A DNA stretch of 64,000 bases from Bigelowiella natans CCMP2755. Lineage: Eukaryota > Cercozoa > Chlorarachniophyceae. The stretch lies in the NCBI GenBank assembly GCA_000320545.1, contig ADNK01003331.1:1-64000 (forward strand), given 5' to 3'. A program made the position numbers and the translations under genes. Below, in pieces: positions 38,577-51,737 of this stretch (position 1 is the first letter of the stretch; every line of letters begins with the position of its first letter). The notes beneath the pieces were generated by a model. It did not search any database. It was not told the origin of the DNA and was given only the letters and a program-made list of their open reading frames with translations.

Positions 38577-41500
38577 AACCGATATGCACTTTTTTCCCAA
38601 GCTTTTCCTACCCAAAACGGCTGAAAGCAGTATTAAGCACAGCAGCAAAGCAGGAACATTTAAATGAATAAACGATTCAATAAATATTTCATGGAGCAAA
38701 CTCGCACAACCTTTAAAAGACCAAAAGGGGCCGATATATGTTGCTATGCTGTCTAACGTTAAACGTTCTTTCTACACGCATATCGTTACTACATCGAATC
38801 GATCTGTGTCAGGGTCAAGCCAATCTGGAAGCATTTCCCTTCGGGGAAGAAAATGACTGAAAGTGATGACACCCTCTCCGTCACCTTGCTCCAGCCTTTG
38901 TATCTATATAAAGAGCAGTAGTAGGTGAAGGAAGAGAGCAGGGAAAAGTGTAGAGGCCTCAACGATATTCGTGATTGTGTATACGGATACTCAACCTTTG
39001 CTTCAAATACAACTAAGCTCTCCTTCTGTTCCCCCTTATCCTCTTTCTCACCACATGCTCAATGGTTTCCTCGTTGCGTTTATGCATTTCTCCAGATACT
39101 CCTAGGGGATACCTGCGCAACGAAAAAGAAGAAGAAGATAAAAGAAAAAGAAGACGAAGAAACAGAGGGGTTACAGGACGAGAAATGTGATTAGGAATAG
39201 CATTTCGGGGGAGGAAGAAATCCTTTCAAATGAATAGAAGGTAGACCGAGCTGCAAGAACAGCGAAGAAACGAGGATATAATGCAACCAAATGTTTGGTA
39301 ATGGCATGGAAGACAGCAATGGAGGCGAAAATGATACATATTCTTGGTAGTTAAGAAGATTACGGATAGACTGCGAGGATGGAGGAGAAAAATAAGGATT
39401 GAAGCAGAAGGATGGAAGAAAGGATGGAAGAAGAAGAAGAAGAAGGGAAAAAAAAGAAGATAGAGGGTGGCATTATTACGAGCCACATCGTGTTGAGTAT
39501 GGAATCTCCAGCTCATCAGGCCAGCTACATCTTGCAAAATCTCCCCAAGGCCAGTATCTACCACAATATATGTACAGAAAATATGAATAAAAATATATTG
39601 CCTACTATTATCTTGAGAAGAAGCGTTCTCACAGCGTTAAAAACACATATACTTTTCGTCCACAGACAGGCTAAATAGCTGTTCCGTAGGACAAAACATA
39701 CCACCGGGGCTATGTAACTCGACTTCGATTTTTCAAGATAATAATGCACGAATGAACGACATGGCGCTTCTTCTTCTAAATGTCCTAATTGATTCACTGT
39801 ATTTAGCTTCGATTCCATGGATGAAGGATTTCTTCCCGCCAACCCTCCCTTTGTTTTGCTATAAGATTGTTCGTTGCATGCTCGATTATGTGGACTTGTT
39901 TCATTGCTGGTGTTCCAAAGGCAAATTATTACGTGAGGTCTCCTGCATTTGGGGAAGTAGCGGCACTGCTACTAACAAATGAAGGCATCATCGATGACTC
40001 GATCCGTGATGATGATGATAGATCTTCTTCCTTTTGATTCGGCACACCAAGTATTGCTTCTGGTGCTACCTCCGCCACATTCTGCCCGCCTCCTTTTTTC
40101 TCGGATAAGGATTGTAAATCTTTTGACGTTAATCTTTCTTCTGGTGGCAAATCAAGTGCTAAGCTTAAGTCGTACCTAATGAATACAAAAGTAGTTTGTA
40201 TGATGTATCAGCTTGCTCACACTTTAGATAGGCACAGAACAGAAATCGGAAAGCATGATCTTCTACCGCTCCAATTCGAGGAAGAGTCAAAGAAGACAAG
40301 CAATGAATAGCCACGTTCTTTACAAGAATTGTAGAACTAAATTTCTCGATATCATTTTTCTATATAAATAGCCTGAAATTCTACTTAAATTGTGACACAT
40401 ACCAGCTCAGGAGAGGCACTACCCAAACTCCCTAATATCCACAAATTCATTGGTAGTATTAGCGACTAATTTCACACGGTGGAAGAAGGATTTTCCATAT
40501 TAGTCCTCCTATAGAAGCACCACCTCGATCTGCTTTGCGGTTGTATGTACCCCGAGTTTACGGCAAAGAACTTCCACTTGTTTCAGCTTTTGAAATGAAT
40601 CTTGGTGATTGTGATTTGGACCCGACGATGATAATGAAGATGAGGATGATATTGATGACGTCGGTTGCACTACATATTGAGTAGCGTAACAGCAAGGATG
40701 ATAATTCTGTTTTTGATTTTTGTTTAGGAAAATTAGATGTTGATTACATCGCACCTGTAGTATTGTCCATTTTCTCTGAGGTCAAGGTCTCAATCCACAA
40801 TTCATGATTCCCTACATGTTCATTCGTACAAATCCAATCCGTTTGCATAACATTTACATGCCCAAAACCAACCAGACAATGGTAATAACATGTGCTATCA
40901 GCGATTCTGATAATGCTCTACCTGGTACGAAGAACACGTGAGCAAATCTTCCAACAAGAGTGGACAAAGTTTCTTCTAGAATCTCCATTCGATGCCTAAT
41001 AATTATGTGGGTTTCGAGGAAGGAGACAAGATTGAAGAGCGAGTTTATCTTTACGGCAAGGTTCACGTATTACGATATGTCTCCTGCAATAAGAAGGACG
41101 TCGTTTGGGTTTTTCGGATAGATTCGGTTGCGCACCCATTCCAGATTCTGCAATCAATCAACAGAGAGTTATGACTTAGGAGAGTGGGTATTTGCACCTG
41201 AAGCAACTTTAGGGAGGTAATAATCAAATTAGAAAGCGAGCCAGACCTCTACTTTATCAGAGTGTAGATCAGATATGCAGCAGATGTTGAATTTCTGGGT
41301 GTTGGTCGATGCAGATTCATGGGCCGAAGATGGGGTGGATGCATAAGCAGCGGAAGAAACACAGTGATATCTTGGAAGTATGTATTCTCCCTTTCCGTTG
41401 ATATGGTATCCTTTACACATGTAGAAGAGGAAGGCAGATGTACAACAAAATAACCAATTAATGAAACACAACTTCGGCGCGCTAAACACATAGGCCACCA

Positions 41501-41636
41501 ACGCGTTGTGCCACCCCCCCAAAGACCTACCTCCAAATTGAGATGGTATTGAATTTCTCCTTATTATCAGAGAAGGAGTGATACTGCGAAGACGAACAGG
41601 CCTTTGCCGCTCTCCAGAGAATCGCACGGTTGCCAT
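37883..41636 (-). CDS. Calcineurin-like metallophosphoesterase
   Basis: A metal-dependent phosphoesterase of the plant/algal-type family that carries WP, SHFLPR and ER tail motifs. Exons follow the family motifs in order from the start at 41636 (MATVRFSGERQRPVRL): ICCISDLHSDKVEVW (about 41240-41290, D and H metal ligands), NPNDVLLIAGDIS (about 41065-41110), ETLSTLVGRFAHVFFVPG (about 40920-40980, before the GNHE motif), LKQVEVLCRKLGVHTTAKQ (about 40520-40590), WGDFARCSWPDELEIPY (about 39490-39545), FSHFLPRREMLPDWLDPD (about 38815-38860), VAGSTSLDDQIRRLKSAL (about 38325-38385), HVHVFGHSHRPKDIVLDGI (about 38100-38160, GHxH metal ligands) and RYVHHPLGKPLERQ (37943-37883). A Ser/Glu-rich insert precedes the GHSH exon. 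The final exon and stop were not located. The physiological substrate is unknown. Confidence 0.8.
38171..38208. repeat. (TTC)n beside a phosphoesterase exon
   Basis: On the minus strand this is a GAA run in the short gap between the Ser-rich part and the GHSH exon. Read through it would give poly-Glu; it is more likely intronic. Confidence 0.85.
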
Positions 41637-41757
41637 GACCAGGAGAATGACCGAGAAAAGGAGGAGGAAAGATGATGATGATGATGGTGATGCCTATGGA
41701 AATAAAACCTCTGTCAGGAGTTATACAATTGATAATATGAAGACTGCTAGATAGAAA

Positions 41758-42207
41758 TCCTACTCTGCCAACGAATAACAGAACGTGCCAAGCATATTTA
41801 CGTCTGGCATAATTACATTGTAACGCATGGCAGCACTGCAGCTTTCTCCCTTCGCCGTGTGGATCATCAAGCCCTCTTCCAACCTAGCGGTTTGCACGGA
41901 GATGAGTTTCGTATAGAGAAAATCAGCATATTTCAGTGTACAGCACGTACTTGACAGCGCGACCCCCCCACACAACTTCAACAGCTATGAAGCCATGGAA
42001 CCCGATCGAGGAGAGTCGAACGTCGAGTAGCCCGAAGTAGTAGGGTTTCAGCGTCGCCGACAATGATTCAGATGTTCTTAGGATGATATTTGCTCTTTTT
42101 GTAACTGTCAAACAACAATTGCAACAATACGACAGCGATGACAGAAGATGGAGTCCTTGAATCAACAATTGTGAATCAACAGCTTCATCAATGCTGTGAC
42201 AATGCAT
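41758..42207 (-). CDS. Unrecognised C-terminal exons beside an island
   Basis: Two frames read LRTSESLSATLKPYYFGLLD followed by RLSSIGFHGFIAVEVVWGG (about 41945-42100), and SVQTARLEEGLMIHTAKGE to FCYSLAE and a stop at about 41758. They appear to be the last exons of a minus-strand gene whose upstream part is missing or displaced: island C begins at the same place. No family was recognised. Confidence 0.4.
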
Positions 42208-43200
42208 TCATTCTCAACGAACGAACGAACCAACTAACTAGCTGACGTCATCAACATGGCCCTCGCCTGCAATCAAGCATGCGGGCAGGGGCCTGCCCAA
42301 TGAATGACACTAGGACACCTGGAGTCATTGCTTCCGATCGATGCAGGGATCATCACGTTCGACATCAGTGTTGTTGAAGTGATGCTTCATGACGAGTCGA
42401 AACGCAGCACATTCTAGCATTTCTAGAAGTACGAGTTGCTGACATCACCAGATTGCTCTCTACTGGTGCACGCTAGCCTAGCTGGCACTGAGATCGGTCC
42501 ACACCGCGCGAGCAAACGCACGCCGTGGGTGGTGCAGCGTGGTTGTGAGCCGATGCTAGCGATGAAACAATGAAACAATGATGATGCAGTGTTTATACAG
42601 TGCTAGATCGACGATTGGTCTGGTGGTCGCAAATGGTCGAATGCATTCCATGATCGATGCACGCTAGCCAGCATGCACGCAGCACAAATCGGCGTGTCCG
42701 TTAGAACGTGCTAGCTAGCTAGCTCAGGATGCATCTAGAAATCTGCTTGTGCTAGATCAACGTGTGCGCGTCATTGGCTCATTTGCAGGCATGTGTGCAT
42801 GGCTACATGGTTGACAAGATCGAGAGAGGGCATTCTAGCATTGTGGATGCAATGACATCATGTGTGATGTTGCACGTCCATCACGCGCTAACAACAACGT
42901 GCATGCAAGCTAGCTAGCATGTAGATCATGAAACACAGAACTAGCAACCATGCATACAACATACAACGATCTAGTTGACAATGAAGGACACAAGATGCTC
43001 ATGTCAGAAATTGTCATCTTCACAAGCATTATTTCTCGTTGCTCAATGAGATTTGTATCGTTACGGGGGGGGGTGACGTATAAACACCCTTCTGCACGTG
43101 CATTACTGCTACCTTGAGTGCTCTCATCATACACATTCCCCAGTCTCATGCATGGCTAAGTGCATGTGCTAAACGCATTTGAGATTGCCATTAACATTTT
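42180..43200. mobile_element. Palindrome-rich island (C)
   Basis: Dense GCTAGC, TGCATGCA and CACGTG words, with CTAGCTAGCTAGCT at about 42711-42723 and GCTAGCTAGC at about 42909. It is intronless and free of microsatellites, with no recognisable protein. It contains GAAACAATGAAACAATGATG (about 42564), the reverse complement of a word repeated in island A. Confidence 0.45.
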
Positions 43201-43227
43201 CAGAAATAGTACCTAGAAATTATCGCA

Positions 43228-43236
43228 GCAGAAGCA

Positions 43237-43267
<31 letters not shown>
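43228..43267. repeat. (GT)n
   Basis: A GT run just after island C. CA and TA runs follow at about 43610-43645 and 43666-43707. Confidence 0.95.
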
Positions 43268-43274
<7 letters not shown>

Positions 43275-43612
43275 TGCGTATTCACGCATTTAACTCATAT
43301 TTATGTACGTGTTTGTGTACTACTCTCAATTAATATAACCAGCTATTTCAACGATTTACCTGGCCTTCAAGATACTTTTCCTTTTCAGTTTGTTTCTGAA
43401 TCAACCTATTAAGATAATTCGAACAGCATTGATGTCAGCACTGACACTACGGTGGGAGATTGGTTGTGTAAGAGCGATATGATGATGAAATTGCTACTTT
43501 TGGAGAGTGTCGCTTTTCGTTCTCGGGGTCTGAAATTTCAATAGGCACCACGCAAAACGAAGAACAGTTCAAAGCAATATAGAGGATTTGTACGGGAATC
43601 AGCATACACACA

Positions 43613-43646
<34 letters not shown>

Positions 43647-43659
43647 ATATCAATATGCA

Positions 43660-43710
<51 letters not shown>

Positions 43711-43803
43711 AATATCATACATATCAGTAGCAATGAAAAGAATAAAATAATAACAAATTATAACAATAATAATAATACTAACAACAATCTTGGTGAAACG
43801 ATA

Positions 43804-45468
43804 CTACTCATCGATAGCAATACCCAGGAAAGAACGCATACGTGAAAAATGACTGACCTCCATCTCGAGGGTTACTGCGAATGTACCAGGAACATCCCAC
43901 ATCTTTGCCACTAAATCACCTTGAGAATAATAATAATAGCAGCAGTGACAATAATCGGTAGGTGAATTCGCCACCCACATTGATGAGATCATCTTCATCA
44001 CAACAGAAGAAATTAGAGAGTTACTTCGCCAATGTTGTGTTAACGTAGTTGGTACCCTGATTTTGTAGTTTTTTGATATCATCATCGGCTCCTTTTGCTT
44101 GGTATTTCTCAGGCCAATGAAAACCAAAGGTACATCTGTCGTTGAGGAGGGAGGGGGTGAGACCGCTATCACATCCTAAATGACAACATACTACTTGCCT
44201 TCCGTGATTTCCTTCGCAATATTTCTAGTGCACATCCCTCGTCCCCCTCCCCCCTCGCTCCCCTCGCGTTTTGAGTCACCTGTAAGAGCAAATGCAGTAC
44301 TCGAAAAGCTTCTCCAGGCCTAAATATGTAGTGTGGAATCGTATCGTTCTTCTTTCTTCATCAGAAGATATTTTGAATTTCTAAAGAACACACACGATGT
44401 TGTAACCGATTTGTTCCAGAAACAAAGCACAACAAGGTATTCTTAGCACATGATGGTATGACTACATTGTATCATTACTAATTGCGTACGTGCATTGAAA
44501 TTTGCAAGATGGTATGTGGAGACGTTTATCGTAAAACATATAAATTAACCTTTTAATATATTGATAGATAGTAACACGATTTCTATTCTAAATAGTGCGA
44601 ACGAATCACGCCGAGTATATCTGCTTTTCCTCTTCTTCATCATCTTCTTCTTACCACCACTACCAAGTCTAATTACTACTACTACTGCTACTACTACAAC
44701 GACGATGATGACGATGACACTATGACGAAGACTGTGCTAGTACCCAACATCCAGCCAAGCAGTGAGCTCATAAACGTGTGCTGCATTTCCACAGGTCGGA
44801 CCTTCACTCAAACAAAATAAATAAATGATTAACGATAACAATGGGACATACTACTCACGATAATAAATAGCGATAAGATCGTTTCTGTTTGAATGATTAG
44901 ATGACACACCTCAAGTCGAACAAAGCATATTCCGTCCACTGATTTTCTGGAAGTGGAAAAATAACACATCTCTTAACGTTTATTACGTACTAATCACAAA
45001 GACAGTAGATAGAAGGTCTTCATCATACAATTTGAAATTATATATTAGGAACAATGTGATAACAGTAATAAAAATTGTGGATTTGAGCAGTCTCGTGTAT
45101 GTCAACAACACCGCTACCACAATACGAACACTGTATATACCTTAAGGCTACTTTACGATACAAAAGAAACTCCATTGTGGGGAGAGAAAAGGTCACACCA
45201 AGTACCAGGACTTGTACCTTCAAAGTCATCAAAGGAACCAAAAAAATAGTAAGGAGAGGAAGATGAAAATTGTTGTCGCTTTGTCTTCGATATCAAGAGC
45301 AAAGGCAGCAGCAGCAGGAGGAGGGGGAGTGGGAGAAGTAGGAGAGGATGAAGGAAGGCTGGGAGGAAAATAGAATAATTGTCAAAACCTTCTCCAACGC
45401 AACACGTACTGCATCCTTGCAATATATATCTCCCACCAAGAAATTTCCTTCTGCTCATGAGAACATGT

Positions 45469-45504
<36 letters not shown>

Positions 45505-46273
45505 AAGAGGTGGTTGGTGGTGGTGGTGATGATGATGACGATGATGATGGTGACAGCATATTCATTGAGCATTATTATCTTGACAACCATCTCTTCGTTT
45601 GCCTCTAGAAAGAAGTAAATGTACCCTTCTATTACTACTACTACTATTACTACTACTACTACTGTTCTGTGCCATCATTTCTTGCATCTTGCACTCACGT
45701 CATTGTCGCTACTACTGCTGTGAGTACTACCTCTTCTGGTACTATTTACTACTGCGACTAAACCAATAATAATGCTACTACTACTACTACTATTGCAAGC
45801 TACTGCGCCCTGCTGCTCTATCAAAAAAATCGAATAAATGCTAATGCATAGTATATATTCTAACGAAGGAGTAGTAGTAGTAGTAGAAGAAGAAGAAGAA
45901 GTAGTAGAAGTATTAGTAATACCCTTGTCCACACAAGCAATACGCTCAACAATGTCCTCGTCATCATTTTCCTTGATGTTCTTCTTTATCCGGTGCCATA
46001 AGAAGTTTGAATCGTCGTCGGTCTGATTACAAGCACACACACACATACACACACACACATTAACGTATAATACGTGCAGTAGCGAAAACACGTATGGTTT
46101 AATCGGAAGGTAGTGTATGATCTTCCCCAGAATCTTATAAATGATAAATACCACTACTTGACAATAATAATGCCTTATCAGTTCAGTGGTGGTGGCGATC
46201 TCTCAGTTGTTGAAAAATAGCAGCATTTCATGAGGCTACGCCGGTGTTGGAAGAACGAATACAGATGATGACA

Positions 46274-46307
<34 letters not shown>

Positions 46308-46758
46308 CTTCGTCTTATTCCTATGAGGAAATGACGTTGATCGGTGGTTTCATGGCTATTTTTAAGCTCAAGAATATGTGTTTGTTGTTTGTTGTTGAGT
46401 ACCACATACTGCACAACCAAGGTCTTTTCTTTGCCGTCATACGAGGCATAAGCAATGTGCTAAAGGCAGAATATAATTATAGAATAGGGTAGTAGTAAGA
46501 CGGAGAAAGAAAGAGGACAAAGAAATCATTATCAACGGATCACAATTACTACTACTACTACTAATAGTAGTAGTAGTACTCAATGGCGCTGCTGCAAGAC
46601 GTATGTGACAACATTCTTCTTCTTCTCCTTCTTCTTCTTCTTCTTCTTCTTCTTCTTCTTCTTCTTCTCCTACATTTAGCTTGTGCCTATCCGTGAGAAC
46701 CAAATTACAAGAATGCAAACGATCCAGTGTTTTGGACAACCCCTTGTTTGTTAGGAGA

Positions 46759-46807
<49 letters not shown>

Positions 46808-47003
46808 CCAAACGAAGGGGCGAAGGGGGGGGGGAGGGAAAAAAATTACAAATATATTCAATATCAGTATGCAGTGTAGTGGCATTTGTCATCATCGATA
46901 TCTCAATTCAAAACGAAGAAAAGTAAAAAAAAGAGTAAACGACGCTAAGAAGCAAAGCTTGTGGACTTCGAGATAGAGAACACAAAGACGACACACGCAA
47001 AAC

Positions 47004-47040
<37 letters not shown>

Positions 47041-47773
47041 GTGATTAATAATCATAATGATACTGGGTATTTCTCCTGAACAGCTTCCCAGTCAAAGCTG
47101 ACTTTCACGGTGCAAATGTGATATCTGAGCAGCATCATTCCAACGAAAATAGTAATAACAACAGATCAAACTACGCAACCCTTATCACAACTATTAATGA
47201 TGCTGCCGCTGAATTTGGTGATGACGTGCGTGAGGACGTTGGTTAGTTAGTGAGCAGTTAGTTCCTCAAATTACCTTTTCCCATTGATTTTCTTTGGTTG
47301 AAACTTCTTGGTCATCGTAGCTTTCAAACTATCCATGCTAGAGAAGAAGAGAGGATATATCAATCACAGACGAACAACGAGAGAGGAGGCCAATACCGAC
47401 TACTTATTATGTGTAGGGAAGAAGTGAAAGATGATAATGATGACACCACCATTCCGTGCAAATGCAAAGCAGGGTTGCTTAGGTGATAGTAGTAGTAGGT
47501 TACATTGCTTCAAGAGATTTGCTTTCTACTTTCCCGTCCTTGGCCATTGAATTTGCGCCGAACAATGAATTAAGCCCGAAGAATATAGACTTCAAACTGA
47601 TATATTAATATTTATGTATATAACCAGGAAAAGGTAACACGGGTAGGGTAGTAGGTGTATTATTCAGATTCCAGTAAGGACGAAGGAGAAGAGAAAGGGG
47701 GGGGGGAAGGAGGCAGATGATATTCCAGGAAATGTATAGTACAGTAGTAGGTGTGCGTACGTACCAGAGAGAA

Positions 47774-47816
<43 letters not shown>

Positions 47817-47818
47817 TG

Positions 47819-47856
<38 letters not shown>

Positions 47857-48148
47857 GTGCGTAGTAGTAGTAGTAGTAGTAATAGCTACCTAACGAATGA
47901 AGAAATGATCCAGCCAGTTTTAACGTTCCAACCTCTAGAAAAGAACAGAAGAAGGCAGTAGAGGAGGATAACATTCAAGATACATGACAACATGATGTTT
48001 GACTATGTGTAAGACGAAGTATACCATAGTGCTAATTGAGTAGTGTATATAACATATCTGTATTATATTTATATTATTCTACATGATTCGACTAATGGTG
48101 CTCAGATGTTCTCGGATGATTGAATGAGGAAGTCAGAGTAACACATAT

Positions 48149-48180
<32 letters not shown>

Positions 48181-49237
48181 CCTCTGGCATGATAGTATTG
48201 CAGTATAACAGTGTTGTTATTGTTGTAGTAGTAGTAGCAGTAGTAGTAGTAGTATAGTAGTAGTAGTAGTAGTAGTATCGAAAGCACTACCAACCTATAT
48301 TTCAAATAGTACTTCTAAATCAATTTGGAGAGAACATACTTTTCAATTGGAAGTTTCTTCCTAATTTTCAATCCCTGGAATATGTGGTGAGCAAGGCCTT
48401 CCGCTTGGAAGCTCTTGAGATTATTATTATTATTATCATAATTATTATTATCATGTCAAACAATAAACGACAAATTATTCGTTGGAAACTACTGAGGTAA
48501 CAATCCCACTACTTTCTACCAAAGATGACGCTTTCAATACAATACAATAATGATGCGTAAATACTAAGAGTAGCAAAACGACGTATTCTACCATGCCATC
48601 ATCATCTTGGGAAGTATTTGTTTGCTACTATTAGTTATGACTAATACTACTAATAATAATGATAATAATAATAATAATACCTCGAAATATCGTATGGATC
48701 GCATCTTACACTAAATGCTATAACTAATTATATTCTATTACCGCTTTCAATACTTCAAGATCAATAATGTGTACATCGTTTGCAATGTCATTCATTGCAT
48801 CTCGAGTCGACTGTTACAACACAACTAGAGATATCATTATCGAGCCACATTCTTGCTGAAACAATGATGGTGTGCGTTAGGATTATCGAGCCACATTCTT
48901 GCTGAAACAATGATGGTGTGCGTTAGAGCGTTTAGAGAACAATGACAAAGATCCAACAAATCGGTCTGCATTGATTCCACTCATTCGATTCCTAGTTGTC
49001 AACAACCTTGTCGTTCTTCAAAACTTTCACTTTCGACTTATCTCCCTTGTATGTCGCCAATATTGCCTGCCTTTTCTGAGAGAAGAAGAAGAAGAAGAAG
49101 AAGCAACAGCACGCACCAACACAAAACATAAGGGAGAAAACGGAACTATTCTTGTTTTTTGCTTTACTTTCCATTCAGAAAATCTTTATTTTATTGTACT
49201 AATTATCAATGATGTATTATTCCTCGAAGCAATAATA

Positions 49238-49288
<51 letters not shown>

Positions 49289-49922
49289 CATGTACCTCAT
49301 CGCTTATCTCTGGGTCAAGCAATTCACTTGGAAAACGGAAATCAGCACGGGCTACGACAAAGCCACGTCCTTTAACCTAATAATATTAGATACGGTGAGT
49401 AGTTCTAAAGCAGCAAATGACAACGATGTGGACACGTCATCTTTCCTACTATTATTCCTCTCTACACATGCAGGCATGTGATCCACTAAAGATATGCATG
49501 CATGCATGCCATCCTTCAATAAAGATGATATCGTTGCTGAGTAGTAAGTAGAGCTAGCTGCTTTCATCTACTACTTTACCGGGGCTGTATTGGCTTTTGG
49601 AACTACTGCTGTTTTTGACTCTCCAGGCTTTTTGAGTGAGAAAGATCTATTCCCCATTCCAAAACCTATGCGGCATCAAGATGTGTTAGAGATACTGCTG
49701 TTATTGCTCGTATTTTGGTATTTAATGCTACATATAATAAGTAGACACTTCTACGAATGCAAGTGTGCTTTGTGTGTGTGTGTGTGTGTGTGTGTCAGCG
49801 GCAGTTGATGAGCGGTACGATGGAAGATTTGAACTATATACTACTTGTGCAGTTGTTGAACGCGTAACATTTAATTGTATGTGCGGGATGCATGCATGCT
49901 GAAATAAATTTAAAAACTAAGA

Positions 49923-49957
<35 letters not shown>

Positions 49958-50872
49958 GAAAATGCTTACCTCCCCCGAAACCACCGATTTTAGGTTTGCT
50001 GACACTTTTAGCTTTGGAGGCTTGGCCACTAATAAGTTGTTAGAAATATAACAATTGTTAGCGGAAGATAGAGATGTGGCAAATAAAATATCTTGCTAAA
50101 GGCTACTACTTACTACTCACTCAGGCATACTATCTTGGTAAAGGCTACTCACTCACTCACTCACTCAAGCATTATAATAGAGATGGATGGATCCCCATGT
50201 CAAACGGTGTGCATTTACTCACTCACTCAGGCATAATATCAGAGATGGATGGATCCCCATGTCAAACGGTGTGTTCTTACTCACTCACTCACTCAGTCAC
50301 TCACTCACTCAGGCATAATATCAGAGATGGATCCCCATGTCAAACGGTGTGTTCTTTCGCCTACAACAGACCAAGAAGGTGATGAGCGAAGTAGAAGTAT
50401 TATCAAAGAGCGTAGTATGAGTCGTATGAGTCAAGTGACCGTTTTTGTTTAAGAAACTCTGCAGCCTATTCTCACGGGATCCCTGAGGTTATTTCACGAT
50501 TTGATGGATGAATTAAGATAGGAAAGGAGCAAGTACGATGACTTGTTCTGTCTCCTTACCCCATCATTAATTGTCCAGAGGTTGCACGAGAGTTGCTTCT
50601 CCTTTTCTCCCAGCGCCCATCTGTAATAAAGATTTTGCGGAATCTTCGTCAACCAACTAACGACGATCGCAACGACCACAGCCGTCCAATTTGTTGTTGT
50701 GATACCTCGTATGTTGGCTTATCTCTCCTAGGAGTTTCACGATGTCCTTGCGCGTAGAAATTTCATCTTTGTGCTCGGCGCTCTGTTTCTGCATTGTTAT
50801 TACTACTGCTGCTGTGTTGTTGTTATCGTGGTGCCTCCTCCTCCTCCTCACAGGCTTAGGAGTATCTGACAA
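43804..50872 (-). CDS. Long unrecognised multi-exon gene
   Basis: Many short splice-flanked frames on the minus strand suggest one intron-rich gene (or two). A plausible start is at 50872 (MSDTPKPVRRRRRHH, later RKDIVKLLGEISQHT). Then come RWALGEKEKQLSCNLWTIND (about 50575-50640), GQASKAKSVSKPKIGGFG (about 49978-50030), LKKPGESKTAVVPKANTAP (about 49585-49645), GRGFVVARADFRFPSELLDP (about 49300-49375), RQAILATYKGDKSKVKVLKN (about 49015-49075), TRDAMNDIANDVHIIDLEVL (about 48745-48810), FQAEGLAHHIFQGLKIRKKL (about 48345-48415), SMDSLKATMTKKFQPKKING (about 47280-47335), VKVSFDWEAVQE, FLWHRIKKNIKENDDEDIVE (about 45945-46010), and the end GDLVAKMWDVPGTFAVTLEM to FLGIAIDE and the stop at 43804. No family was recognised. 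Exon joins are not verified. Confidence 0.45.
46618..46672. repeat. Microsatellite-rich introns of the 43.8-50.9 kb gene
   Basis: This CTT run is one of many in the gene: GCA at about 45472-45500, GAT at about 46272-46305, GA at about 46758-46801, ATA at about 47005-47040, GA/GT at about 47781-47854, GAT at about 48151-48180, TAG at about 48226-48277, TA at about 49243-49285 and GAT at about 49924-49956. Confidence 0.9.
48837..48928. repeat. Tandem 46-base duplication
   Basis: Two essentially identical 46-base units (TTATCGAGCCACATTCTTGC onward) lie back to back in a presumed intron; the period is 46. Confidence 0.9.
50101..50355. repeat. Minisatellite with ACTC runs
   Basis: Three larger units contain (ACTC)n, then GCATAATATCAGAGATGG, GGATCCCCATGTCAAACGG and TGTG. 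They start at about 50170, 50228 and 50310 and are preceded by degenerate copies from 50101. The repeat lies in a presumed intron of the unrecognised gene. Confidence 0.9.
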
Positions 50873-51737
50873 ATCTACTACCTACTACGACGCACGTTGG
50901 GAACTTACTTACACATTGGAATGTTCGAACAAATGGAAGAAATTTTATATCTGCGACAACGACTACAGTCCATTTTGAGAAAGAAAACACTAGAATGTGC
51001 TATGAAAGGCTACTCAGTTCCCAGTTTTCTCTCAACGTACGACACCTCAAATGTGATGTCGTTCAAATGAAAAAGCAACAGACAGCCGAAAGCTTGTGAG
51101 ATCAAATGGCGGCTGGTGAAATGAACCCTGCTAGCCTGGCTAGCTGGCTTGATGGCTTGTGTCATGCTGGAAACTCTCTAGCTCTGCTCAACGTGACGTG
51201 CACGCAGCAATGACAACAGCTAGATCAAACAAATGCCATTGCAGCTGTGCCAGCCTCCTGGCCATGCCTAGATGCTGGTGTGATTGCACGCGATCGTTTG
51301 TGGAACCCGTGTGTCAATTTGCTGGACCCCAAGCTAGCAAGCGCAGCCAAACTTGAACCTTCAGCCAGCGAGCGCAGCGCTTCGAACATGCCTTGAACAC
51401 GTTCTGGAGACGACATGTGAAGCATTTTCATGTGTGCGGGTGACGTGCATGCGATGCATCTAGCTGACAGCTGGGCATGCCAGCATGCCAGCATGCTGGC
51501 TGCACCGGCCAGTCTAGCAGTGCACGTCTAGGTCCAGAGGTGTCTAGGTGTGTGTGCAATGTGTGTGTGGATCATGGAATCATGTCGCCGTGTCCATTGT
51601 GGATGACGTGATGCAGCACGTGTGAAACCTAGCAATGTGTGCACGTGTCGACGCGTGTCAAAGTGAAACACACCAGCAGCAACAGCATGGGACATGCATG
51701 GAAAAATCATTGCAATTGACATTGAAACCATCAGATG

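Noticed and set aside
50101-50355. Repeats considered as a CRISPR array
   Set aside because: Unit lengths and spacers are irregular, spacers are (ACTC)n, no cas genes, and the DNA is eukaryotic.
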